Under the pieces are notes generated by a model that did no database searches, was not told the origin of the DNA, and saw nothing but the letters and a program-made list of their open reading frames with translations. 5,254 bases of DNA from Oscillospiraceae bacterium (GTDB lineage Bacteria > Bacillota > Clostridia > Oscillospirales > Oscillospiraceae), in contig JAJBVW010000089.1 in the NCBI GenBank assembly GCA_020866945.1, forward strand, positions 4,941 through 10,194, given 5' to 3'. The translations under genes and the position numbers were made by a program. Positions 1-5,254 of this stretch are shown here, in pieces. Numbering within the stretch: the first letter of the stretch is position 1; each line of letters opens with the position of its first letter.

Positions 1-774
1 ACGCCCCTTCTTAATGCGCTCTGTAATTTCCGGCGGGGCAATAGTATAGCCCAGCCGCCAGCCGGTAATCGAGAAGGTCTTGGATAGACTTGAGCATGAG
101 ATGGTTCGCTCCCACATTCCCGGCAGAGAGGCAAAATAAATGTGCTCATATGGTTCATAGACAATATGCTCATACACCTCGTCCGTAATAACATAGGCGT
201 CATACTTCGCCGCAAGGCTGGCAATAAGATCCAACTCCTGACGGGTGAACACCTTGCCGCTGGGATTGGATGGGTTACACAGCACCAGAGCCTTTGGCCT
301 CTGGCGGAAAGCATCCTCCAACACCTCCGGGTCAAAGCCGAAATCCGGGGGCGTCAGGGGCACATAGATAGGCTCCGCCCCGGACAGAATGGTATCCGCT
401 CCATAATTTTCATAGAAGGGGGAAAATATAATAACCTTGTCCCCCGGGTTTGCCACAGACATCATAGCGGCCATCATGGCCTCCGTGCTGCCGCAGGTGA
501 CGACGATATTCTCGTTTGGGTCGATGGGCAGGCCCATATAGCGGGACTGTTTTTCCGCCAGAGCCTCCCGCAGATTCTGTGCCCCCCAGGTAGTAGAATA
601 CTGGTGAAAATCCTCCCAGCTCACCTCCGCCAGCCGATCCAAAATCGCCTTCGGCGGGTCAAAATCCGGGAATCCCTGAGACAAATTCACCGCTCTATAT
701 TGATTGGATATGCGCGTCATACGCCGTATGACCGAATCAGTAAACTCCGACGTGCGCTGCGATAGCTTCTGCAT
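1..774 (-). CDS. PLP-dependent class I/II aminotransferase, partial (C-terminus beyond the left edge)
   Basis: Fold-type I pyridoxal-phosphate aminotransferase, cytoplasmic, transferring an amino group between an amino acid and a 2-oxo acid. The visible 258 residues begin MQKLSQRTSEF and include the substrate-pocket segment NLSQGFPDF (about 30-38), NPSNPSG (167-173, whose Asn170 should contact the cofactor), ITDEVYEH (196-203, Asp198 to pyridine N, Tyr201 to the cofactor hydroxyl) and SLSKTFSITGWRLGY (from 230), with Lys232 as the Schiff-base lysine and Arg240 nearby. All expected catalytic residues seen so far are intact. The QGFPDF block and SLPGMWERT just before the lysine resemble the kynurenine/methionine aminotransferase branch rather than AspC, but the substrate cannot be fixed. 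Family members are about 385-400 residues, so roughly a third is missing. The start at 774 is chosen because GGGAG lies about nine bases upstream; Met19 is a weaker alternative. It has its own promoter and follows a terminator, so it is probably not co-transcribed with the secreted protein upstream. It uses TCA and CTA codons that the two exported genes avoid. Confidence 0.95.
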   Translation of the reverse strand, partial: MQKLSQRTSEFTDSVIRRMTRISNQYRAVNLSQGFPDFDPPKAILDRLAEVSWEDFHQYSTTWGAQNLREALAEKQSRYMGLPIDPNENIVVTCGSTEAMMAAMMSVANPGDKVIIFSPFYENYGADTILSGAEPIYVPLTPPDFGFDPEVLEDAFRQRPKALVLCNPSNPSGKVFTRQELDLIASLAAKYDAYVITDEVYEHIVYEPYEHIYFASLPGMWERTISCSSLSKTFSITGWRLGYTIAPPEITERIKKGR

Positions 775-801
775 TTTTCTTCTCCCGTGGTACTATTTTT
801 T

Positions 802-815
802 TTGAAACGATTACA
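802..815 (-). promoter_or_regulatory. Possible LacI/CcpA-family operator (cre-like site)
   Basis: The minus strand reads TGTAATCGTTTCAA. Against the catabolite-responsive element consensus TGNAANCGNTNNCA it matches all fixed positions but one (C expected near the right end). It lies just downstream of the predicted transcription start of the aminotransferase, where a bound LacI-family repressor such as CcpA would block elongation. Degenerate 14-base sites occur by chance in AT-rich DNA, so this is a weak call. Confidence 0.25.
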
Positions 816-835
816 CTCTTTTCTACTATACCTCT

Positions 836-864
836 ATTTTACCAGATTCTTAGCCGAGTGTATA
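836..864 (-). promoter_or_regulatory. Predicted sigma-A promoter of the aminotransferase gene
   Basis: Read on the minus strand, TATACA (859-864, 4 of 6 to TTGACA) is followed after exactly 17 bases by TAAAAT (836-841, 5 of 6 to TATAAT). Transcription would begin near 829, giving a leader of about 55 bases before the start codon at 774. A second -10-like word, TATAGT (825-830), lies just downstream but has no convincing -35. The promoter sits between the terminator of the upstream gene and the aminotransferase start, which supports independent transcription. Confidence 0.55.
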
Positions 865-882
865 TCCTTTTTTAACAAACTG

Positions 883-914
883 AGCGTCCCGCTCCCATTC
901 GGGAGCAGGACGCT
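883..914 (-). terminator. Predicted intrinsic terminator of the secreted beta-helix gene
   Basis: Two 14-base arms (883-896 and 901-914) close a 4-base loop. In the minus-strand RNA every pair forms, with one U-G wobble; in the plus-strand RNA the same position is a C-A mismatch. This favours a minus-strand function. It starts 44 bases past the stop codon at 958-960. The following minus-strand tract is only moderately T-rich (CAGTTTGTT), so termination may be incomplete; the opposite flank is also T-rich. Confidence 0.65.
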
Positions 915-957
915 GCACTTTCGTTTAGGTTTTCTGTTTCAGGGTTTTATCGAAGTT

Positions 958-3000
958 TTACTGGATAACATCCCCCAGCAGGGCGGCCACAAGGCCGGTG
1001 GGATCCACGATGGTCAGGGTGCCGGTCTCGGCGTCATAGGAGACCTCCGCGCCGATGGCGGTCAGCAGGTCGCTGACGGAAACGGTCAGCGCGCCCTCGC
1101 CCTCGGCGGCAGCCTCGTCAGCGCCGTCCTCGACCAGGATCACAACGCCAGTGTATTCCACACCCGCCTCAAAGGCGTCGATCTGGGTGCCGGTGGTGAT
1201 GTCGTAGGTCAGCGCGTCGTTGCTCATGCCGCAGTCCACATAGATGGCAAGGCTCTTGCCCTCGGGGGCCTGCACCACAGCGCCCTCCTCCAGCGTGAAG
1301 CTGTAGAGGTTGGAGTCGCAGGTAACAGTCCAGACAGAATCCGCGTCCATGCTCATGCGAACGCCCCAAACCGTCTCATAGGTATCGTTGTAGATGGCGT
1401 TTTTCAGGGTGGCCTCCATGGCGGTCAGCTCATCGGTGGCCTCCTCCAGCTCGTCCTCAGGCAGGGCCTCGGCGACCTCTGTCCAATAGGCGTTCCAGGC
1501 AGCCAAGGTAGTGCCCACCACAGCGCCGGTCAGGTCAGCGTTCTCCAGGGACAGAACCATCTTCCGCATATAGTCCTCGTGGAGGATGTCGCCCTCGGCG
1601 GTCAGGTTCGCCAGAACGACCTCATCGCCCACATACTCGGTGCCGTCCACAGGATAGATGCCGGAGGCCATGGAGTCGTAGGTGAACATGGAGTGAACCA
1701 GAATGCCGGTGCGGCTGGCAAGCTCGCAGTTGTCAATAACCACCTTGCCGTTGTGGCTGGCGATGAACACCAGCGCGCCGCTCTGATACTCACTGATCAG
1801 GCCGTCGATGCCGGTACTCTCGCTATCGGCCCAGTCCTCATAGGTGGTGCCGTCGGCAAACTGAACATCCTCGTCCAGGGTGGAGATGTAGGAGTTATAC
1901 AGATACGCCTCGGCCACGGAATCGGCCCCGGCCATATCCGCGTGAATCTTGATGGCGTAGTCATGGGCAATCAGCTCGGTGGTGCCGTCCGCAGTGGCGG
2001 AAGCCTCCATCAGGTCGGCCTCGCCGTCATAGGGATCGGTGGCGGTCTCGTCCGCGTTCTCCAGGGAGTCCACGGTCAGAACAGCCGTCCGGCAGACGGT
2101 GATGCCGGTGTTGCCGGCCACAACGCGGCTGCCATACACAAAGGCGGTGCAGCCCGCAGCGTCATAGATAGCATAGCCGCCGCTGCCGATGTTCTCTACA
2201 TCGGAGTTGACCACATACATAGTGGTGGAGGTGTTGTCATAGCTCAGGCCGCCCCAGGAGTTTGTCAGGACGGTGGAATTGAGGAACCACACGTCGCCGC
2301 CCATCAGAAGCAGGGCGCGGGTGGAGTGGTTCACAAACATGCTGTCCACGCAAATCAGGTCGGGAAGCTGGGTGGCGTTGGAGTCACGGGTGGTGGAGGG
2401 GATGTGAACGCTGGGACGCCCGGTGCCGTTGGACTCCACATAGACATTCTTCAGCTCGATGGCGGAGCCGTTGAAGGCCAGAGCCACGCCGGGGGCGGTC
2501 TCCGTAGCGCCGCTGGCCAGCTCCTCGTCCTCGTCAATCTCCATGACGATAACGGAGTTATAGCTCTCTCCGTCGGGGGCCTCGTAATAGTCCTCCTCGC
2601 CGCCGAGAACCACCGGGGTGGTCTCATCGGTGAGCTGGTTGATTACAACGCCGCTGTTGCCGACAGCCTCTTCCTCGTCCCAATCCTCCGCGCCGCAGTA
2701 GATGTAGATGCCGCCCAGGGTGTAGGTCTCGCCCACCTCAGGGGTGGCGACCTCCTCCTGATACTCTACCTCGTAGGAATCGGTGACGTTCTGGCTGACG
2801 GTGTAGCCCTCCTCCCCATACTCGATGTACAGGGCGGCGCGGGTACCCAGGACATCAACCGCCTTGGTGGAGTTGTCCGGCGGGGCGCTGGTGGCACTGC
2901 CTCCCATGGAGGTGTCCGGCATATCGCTGGAGGCGAAGGCACTCACGCTCATCAGCATACATAAAGCCAGAACCAGCGCTAAGATTTTGCAGCTTTTCAT
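958..3000 (-). CDS. Secreted acidic right-handed beta-helix protein, function unknown
   Basis: A 680-residue exported protein. Residues 1-23 form a classical signal peptide: KSCK, a hydrophobic core, then SAFA with cleavage predicted before Ser24. There is no lipobox, LPXTG motif, transmembrane anchor or S-layer motif, so it is probably released or held non-covalently. Residues about 166-310 and 355-490 show short hydrophobic strands alternating with Asn/Gly/Asp turns (IELKNVYVES, DVWFLNSTVLTN, TMYVVNSDVEN, KVVIDNCELASRTGI), the pattern of a parallel beta-helix as in pectate-lyase-like and adhesin-like proteins. The block GDILHEDYMRKMVLSLENADLTG (470-492) and WTVTCDSNL (557-565) resemble the closing coils of such helices. 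The end (about 637-665, DLLTAIGAEVSYDAETGTLTI) resembles half of a copper-amine-oxidase-N-like stalk domain. Asp and Glu are very abundant, which may mean calcium binding. No polysaccharide-lyase catalytic motif was recognised. AAAGGAG lies 10 bases before the ATG. It is transcribed divergently from the beta-helix lipoprotein. TTA, CTA and TCA codons are absent over nearly the whole gene. The coding call is firm; the fold is a prediction and the function open. Confidence 0.9.
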   Translation of the reverse strand: MKSCKILALVLALCMLMSVSAFASSDMPDTSMGGSATSAPPDNSTKAVDVLGTRAALYIEYGEEGYTVSQNVTDSYEVEYQEEVATPEVGETYTLGGIYIYCGAEDWDEEEAVGNSGVVINQLTDETTPVVLGGEEDYYEAPDGESYNSVIVMEIDEDEELASGATETAPGVALAFNGSAIELKNVYVESNGTGRPSVHIPSTTRDSNATQLPDLICVDSMFVNHSTRALLLMGGDVWFLNSTVLTNSWGGLSYDNTSTTMYVVNSDVENIGSGGYAIYDAAGCTAFVYGSRVVAGNTGITVCRTAVLTVDSLENADETATDPYDGEADLMEASATADGTTELIAHDYAIKIHADMAGADSVAEAYLYNSYISTLDEDVQFADGTTYEDWADSESTGIDGLISEYQSGALVFIASHNGKVVIDNCELASRTGILVHSMFTYDSMASGIYPVDGTEYVGDEVVLANLTAEGDILHEDYMRKMVLSLENADLTGAVVGTTLAAWNAYWTEVAEALPEDELEEATDELTAMEATLKNAIYNDTYETVWGVRMSMDADSVWTVTCDSNLYSFTLEEGAVVQAPEGKSLAIYVDCGMSNDALTYDITTGTQIDAFEAGVEYTGVVILVEDGADEAAAEGEGALTVSVSDLLTAIGAEVSYDAETGTLTIVDPTGLVAALLGDVIQ

Positions 3001-3039
3001 GTTGTAGTTTCTCCTTTCAAACTTTCAGTCATTTATATG

Positions 3040-3056
3040 ATGACAAAAAAATGACA
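3040..3056. repeat. Tandem ATGACA repeat, 11-bp period (possible regulator site)
   Basis: ATGACA occurs at 3040-3045 and 3051-3056, one helical turn apart (11 bases), separated by an A-run. A third copy is at 3119-3124, directly abutting the plus-strand -35. On the minus strand the pair reads TGTCAT twice with an 11-base period, the layout of direct-repeat sites bound by OmpR/PhoB-type response regulators (Pho boxes are CTGTCAT-like half-sites with the same period). The pair covers about +1 to +18 of the minus-strand transcript, which would suit repression of that gene, or an upstream site for the plus-strand gene. The regulator assignment is inference. Confidence 0.35.
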
Positions 3057-3063
3057 TACGCTC

Positions 3064-3091
3064 ATTATAGCAGACTTCCTGAAAAAAACAA
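3064..3091 (-). promoter_or_regulatory. Predicted promoter of the secreted beta-helix gene
   Basis: On the minus strand a perfect TATAAT (3064-3069) is preceded by TGC, an extended -10 arrangement. A weak -35, TTGTTT (3086-3091), lies 16 bases upstream. Initiation would fall near 3057, giving a leader of about 57 bases that contains the ribosome binding site AAAGGAG (3011-3017). The extended -10 may compensate for the poor -35. It is back-to-back with the plus-strand promoter, with 22 bases between the two -35 elements. Confidence 0.65.
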
Positions 3092-3113
3092 TACCTAATT
3101 TTAAGCAATTTCA

Positions 3114-3142
3114 TTGACATGACAAAAATGAGGCATTATATT
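3114..3142 (+). promoter_or_regulatory. Predicted sigma-A promoter of the beta-helix lipoprotein gene
   Basis: A consensus -35, TTGACA (3114-3119), is followed after 17 bases by TATATT (3137-3142, 5 of 6 to TATAAT). Initiation would fall at about 3148-3150. That makes the in-frame TTG at 3148 unusable as a start codon and supports translation from the ATG at 3178. The region around the -10 is very AT-rich. Confidence 0.75.
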
Positions 3143-3164
3143 ATAAATTGTTATTCAAAGAAGC

Positions 3165-3169
3165 GAGGA
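3165..3169 (+). promoter_or_regulatory. Ribosome binding site that fixes the lipoprotein start
   Basis: GAGGA lies eight bases before the ATG at 3178. No Shine-Dalgarno-like sequence precedes the in-frame TTG at 3148, whose upstream bases are the -10 region. Starting at 3178 also puts the Met-Lys-Lys n-region at the very N-terminus, as expected for a lipoprotein signal peptide. Confidence 0.75.
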
Positions 3170-3177
3170 CAATTCCA

Positions 3178-5082
3178 ATGAAAAAACATTATCTTCTCCC
3201 CCTTCTCCCCTTGACGCTCGCAGTGGCTCTGCTGTGCGGCTGCGCCCGGGAGAATGCCGCATCAGCGGAGGCTGCCGTCACGGAGGCCCCAGCGGTGCAG
3301 GATACCGCCGAAGCCGCTGTCCTGTCCGCGCAAAGCCTCGCCGTCTCTGAGGACGAGATCGTGCTGAACGGAACCACAGCCAGCGTGCCGGTGGGCGTCT
3401 CCTGCGCAAACGGCGTCGTGACCATCGAGAGCGCCGGGACATACCGGCTCACCGGTTCCCTGACAGGGCAGGTGGTCGTAGATGCGGACGGCCCGGTGGA
3501 GCTGATAATGGCCGGGGCCAGCGTCACCGCCGCCCAGGCGGGAGACTGCGCCATAGAAATTCAATCCGATGAGGACGTTCTGCTGACCCTGGAGGCAGGG
3601 ACGGAAAACACCCTCTCCGACGGGGCATCGGCAGCAAACAGCGCCGCCTCCGCCGCCCTGTATTCCAAGGGCGCTCTGACCATTGCCGGGAGCGGCAGCC
3701 TGACCGTCACCGCCGGAGCCAACAACGGCATCCAGTGCAAAGCGGCTCTCACCGTTTCCAGCGGCCAGGTGACTGTCACGGCGGCAAACCATGGTCTGAA
3801 ATCCTCCGGCCTGCTGACCGTTTCCGGCGGAAATATAACCGTGCAGTGCGGCGGAGACGGCCTGTGCGCCCAGGCCGGACGGCTGGCGTCGGGAGATATT
3901 CTTCTGGCCGGCGGCAATATTTCCATCAGCGCCGGAGAGCGCGGCATGGACAGCGAAGGGACGATTACCGTCACCGGCGGGGACGTTTCCATTCTCTCCA
4001 CAGACGACGGCATCCGGGGCGCGAACGTAACCGTCAGCGCCGGTTCTGTCGTCATCGACGCCGGGGGCGGCGGCGGAGACGCCAGCAGCCACGCCGGAGA
4101 GAGCTTCGGCATGGGCGGCAGCATGGGCGGTGCGTCTGGCGAGGCCAGCGGCGAAACGGAGACCACCTCCGACACCAGCGCCAAGGGCCTGAAAAGCGAT
4201 GGAGACATTGCCATTTCCGGAGGCACATTCGACCTGAACACCTCTGACGACAGCATCCACTGCGCCGGGCTTTGCACTATCGACGGCGGCAACATCACCA
4301 TATGCTCCAGCGACGACGCCATTCATGCGGATGATATGCTGGTGATAAACGACGGAACAATTACCGTCACCGACTGCTTTGAGGGTTTGGAGGCTTATGC
4401 CATCGAGATACACGGCGGCGACATAGACCTCCGCTCGGTCAACGACGGCATCAACGCCAACGGCCCGGAGACCATGGGCATGGGCGGCTTCGGCGGCGCA
4501 TCCGGCGAGGCAAGCGGCGAAACAGAGGACAGCTCCACCGACTCCATCAGCGGCTCTAGCATTACCTATTACCGGCAGACGGGAGGCAGCGTTCACCTTG
4601 TCGTAACCGGCAGCATGAGCAACGTGGGCGACGGCCTGGATTCCAACGGCAGCGTGTATATCGACGGCGGCACGCTCATCATCTCCACCGACGGCAGCAC
4701 CCAGGAGGGAGCCATCGACTATGGCGGCGGCGAGTTTGTTATCACTGGCGGCGTGGTCATTGCCGGAGGCTCCTCCATGATGCAGGAGAGCCTTTCCACC
4801 AGCTCCACGCAATGCTGCGCTGTTTTGGCGACGAACACCCAGGCTGCCGGAACGGAAGTGATCATTCTGGACGAGGACGGCAGCATTATCGCCTCCGCCG
4901 TGATGGAGGACACCTTCTCCTGCCTTATCATCTCCCACCCGGACATGACCGTGGGGAATGTGTACACCGTGACCTACGGCACAGAATCCACCACCCTGGA
5001 CTTCACCAGCTCCGCCGTGATAAACTCCTCTGGCGGCTTCGGCATGGGCGGCCCCGGCGGCATGGGCGGGCCAAGCTTCTAA
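3178..5082 (+). CDS. Beta-helix lipoprotein, carbohydrate-binding domain family (Cthe_2159 type)
   Basis: A 634-residue surface lipoprotein. MKK and a leucine-rich core lead to the lipobox LCGC, with Cys22 the predicted lipidation site. An Ala/Glu linker (about 23-55) follows. From about 58 the sequence matches, by recall, the Cthe_2159-like carbohydrate-binding family (Pfam PF14262): GVVTIESAGTYRLTGSLTGQ, VELIMAGASV, LEAGTENTLSDG, ALYSKGALTIAGSGSLTV, then repeating coils of about 20 residues ending in turns such as DDGIRG, DDSIHC, DDAIHA and NDGINA, up to about 508. A C-terminal beta domain (about 509-610) and a GGFGMGGPGGMGG tail complete it. The founding Clostridium thermocellum protein is a lyase-like beta-helix that binds polysaccharide; no catalysis is claimed here. 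Gly/Met/Ser-rich inserts at about 297-335 and 432-456 both contain GGASGEASGETE. The mature part holds 12 cysteines besides Cys22, which is odd for a surface protein. It is divergent from the secreted beta-helix gene and ends at a strong terminator. The family call is confident; the ligand is unknown. Confidence 0.92.
   Translation: MKKHYLLPLLPLTLAVALLCGCARENAASAEAAVTEAPAVQDTAEAAVLSAQSLAVSEDEIVLNGTTASVPVGVSCANGVVTIESAGTYRLTGSLTGQVVVDADGPVELIMAGASVTAAQAGDCAIEIQSDEDVLLTLEAGTENTLSDGASAANSAASAALYSKGALTIAGSGSLTVTAGANNGIQCKAALTVSSGQVTVTAANHGLKSSGLLTVSGGNITVQCGGDGLCAQAGRLASGDILLAGGNISISAGERGMDSEGTITVTGGDVSILSTDDGIRGANVTVSAGSVVIDAGGGGGDASSHAGESFGMGGSMGGASGEASGETETTSDTSAKGLKSDGDIAISGGTFDLNTSDDSIHCAGLCTIDGGNITICSSDDAIHADDMLVINDGTITVTDCFEGLEAYAIEIHGGDIDLRSVNDGINANGPETMGMGGFGGASGEASGETEDSSTDSISGSSITYYRQTGGSVHLVVTGSMSNVGDGLDSNGSVYIDGGTLIISTDGSTQEGAIDYGGGEFVITGGVVIAGGSSMMQESLSTSSTQCCAVLATNTQAAGTEVIILDEDGSIIASAVMEDTFSCLIISHPDMTVGNVYTVTYGTESTTLDFTSSAVINSSGGFGMGGPGGMGGPSF
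4126..4161 (+). repeat. Intragenic repeat, copy 1, encoding GGASGEASGETE
   Basis: These 12 codons (residues 317-328 of the lipoprotein) encode the same peptide as positions 4492-4527. The two copies differ at five nucleotides, all at third codon positions and all synonymous. The copy sits inside a Gly/Met/Ser-rich insert that interrupts the beta-helix between a strand and the turn KGLKSDG. Confidence 0.85.
4492..4527 (+). repeat. Intragenic repeat, copy 2, encoding GGASGEASGETE
   Basis: Second copy of the 12-residue peptide (residues 439-450), in an insert that follows the turn DGINANG and a Met/Gly stretch MGMGGFGG. The first copy is likewise preceded by a GMGG-containing stretch, so the similarity extends loosely beyond the exact repeat. 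Confidence 0.85.
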
Positions 5083-5098
5083 TTTTAATTGAAATTAC

Positions 5099-5131
5099 AA
5101 ACCGCGCCGGACACTTCCTCCGGCGCGGTTT
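5099..5131. terminator. Strong, probably bidirectional intrinsic terminator
   Basis: A perfect 12-bp stem (5099-5110 with 5120-5131), mostly GC, closes a 9-base loop. On the plus strand the stem ends in TTTATTATTT, serving the lipoprotein gene whose stop is 16 bases upstream. On the minus strand the stem is followed by TTTGTAATTTCAATT, and it starts 11 bases after the stop of the convergent gene at 5143. Convergent genes sharing one hairpin is the usual arrangement. Confidence 0.9.
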
Positions 5132-5142
5132 ATTATTTAAAA

Positions 5143-5253
5143 TCAGGGCTTGATGTTCCCTTTCTCAATGTTTTCCTGAAGAATATGACAGGTGACGTCG
5201 TAAAGCCTTTGCGAACCGGCCTTTGTTCTCTCCTGGCGGCCATAGACCTGTGC
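5143..5253 (-). CDS. C-terminal fragment of an unrecognised protein (start beyond the right edge)
   Basis: The minus strand is open from the right edge to a TGA at 5143-5145, giving 36 residues from AQVYGRQERTKAG to QENIEKGNIKP. The composition is mixed and soluble (Arg, Gln, Lys, Glu), with segment SQRLYDVTCHILQENIEKG probably helical. There is no signal or membrane segment in the visible part. The plus-strand frames over the same bases are broken by stops, and the shared hairpin lies right after the stop codon; both points support a real convergent gene. I do not recognise the family from this fragment. Confidence 0.6.
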   Translation of the reverse strand, partial: AQVYGRQERTKAGSQRLYDVTCHILQENIEKGNIKP

Positions 5254-5254
5254 G

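Noticed and set aside
142..765. A 207-codon plus-strand open frame
   Set aside because: It is antisense to the aminotransferase, whose cofactor-binding motifs are plainly on the minus strand.
787..2964. A 725-codon plus-strand open frame, Gly/His/Val-rich
   Set aside because: It lies in the exact antisense codon register of the secreted beta-helix gene. It is open because that gene uses no TTA, CTA or TCA codons. It reads through the terminator hairpin and has no ribosome binding site or recognisable domain; the sense product has a signal peptide, ribosome binding site and promoter.
3001..3177. Possible riboswitch or small RNA in the divergent intergenic region
   Set aside because: Both leaders are short (about 30 and 57 bases) and AT-rich, with no stable stem or known aptamer pattern; promoters and short repeats explain the space.
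3735..4247. A 170-codon plus-strand frame, Arg/His-rich
   Set aside because: It is a +1-type shadow inside the lipoprotein; the Arg-rich composition is typical of out-of-frame GC-rich DNA.
3661..4460. Repeated GGC/GGN and DDGI-coding units that look like a DNA tandem repeat or CRISPR-like array
   Set aside because: The periodicity is at the protein level (beta-helix coils of about 20 residues) with divergent nucleotides; there are no identical direct repeats with unique spacers.
3262..4938. A 558-codon minus-strand open frame opposite the lipoprotein
   Set aside because: Again an exact-register antisense shadow. It is rich in Gly, Ala and His as expected from reversed Gly/Ser/Thr codons, has no plausible start context, and the plus-strand frame matches a known family.
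4812..5153. A 113-codon plus-strand frame spanning the lipoprotein end and the terminator
   Set aside because: It crosses the stop codon and the terminator hairpin in a shifted frame, has Arg/His-rich shadow composition, and no ribosome binding site.
1..5254. Search for tRNA, rRNA, insertion sequences, attachment sites and phage genes
   Set aside because: No cloverleaf, rRNA-like segment, transposase, terminal inverted repeats or integrase motif was seen.

Overview
The window looks like a chromosomal segment of an anaerobic Gram-positive bacterium of the class Clostridia, most likely a gut Oscillospiraceae-type organism. This is inference, resting on GC-rich genes separated by AT-rich intergenic DNA, GGAG-type ribosome binding sites, sigma-A-like promoters, Gram-positive signal peptides, and an exported lipoprotein of a family typical of Clostridia. 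No species can be named from the sequence alone.

Layout, left to right. Positions 1-774 (minus strand) hold the N-terminal two thirds of a PLP-dependent class I/II aminotransferase that runs off the left edge. Positions 775-957 hold its promoter, a possible LacI/CcpA-type operator, and the terminator of the next gene. Positions 958-3000 (minus strand) encode a 680-residue secreted, acidic protein predicted to fold as a right-handed beta-helix, with no assigned function. Positions 3001-3177 are a divergent AT-rich regulatory region with two back-to-back promoters and repeated ATGACA words. Positions 3178-5082 (plus strand) encode a 634-residue lipoprotein of the Cthe_2159-type carbohydrate-binding beta-helix family, with Gly/Met/Ser-rich inserts and tail. 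A strong hairpin at 5099-5131 follows it and probably terminates from both sides. The C-terminal 36 codons of an unrecognised convergent minus-strand gene fill 5143-5253.

How the parts fit. The centre is a divergent pair of exported proteins, one secreted and one lipid-anchored, both built on beta-helix repeats and sharing one intergenic control region. The simplest reading is a cell-surface function connected with polysaccharide or extracellular matrix. The pairing, co-regulation and function are inference. The aminotransferase and the gene at the right edge each have their own transcription boundary and need not be related. Long open frames opposite all three main genes lie in the exact antisense codon register and follow from codon bias (sense TTA, CTA and TCA codons are rare or absent), so they are not annotated as genes.
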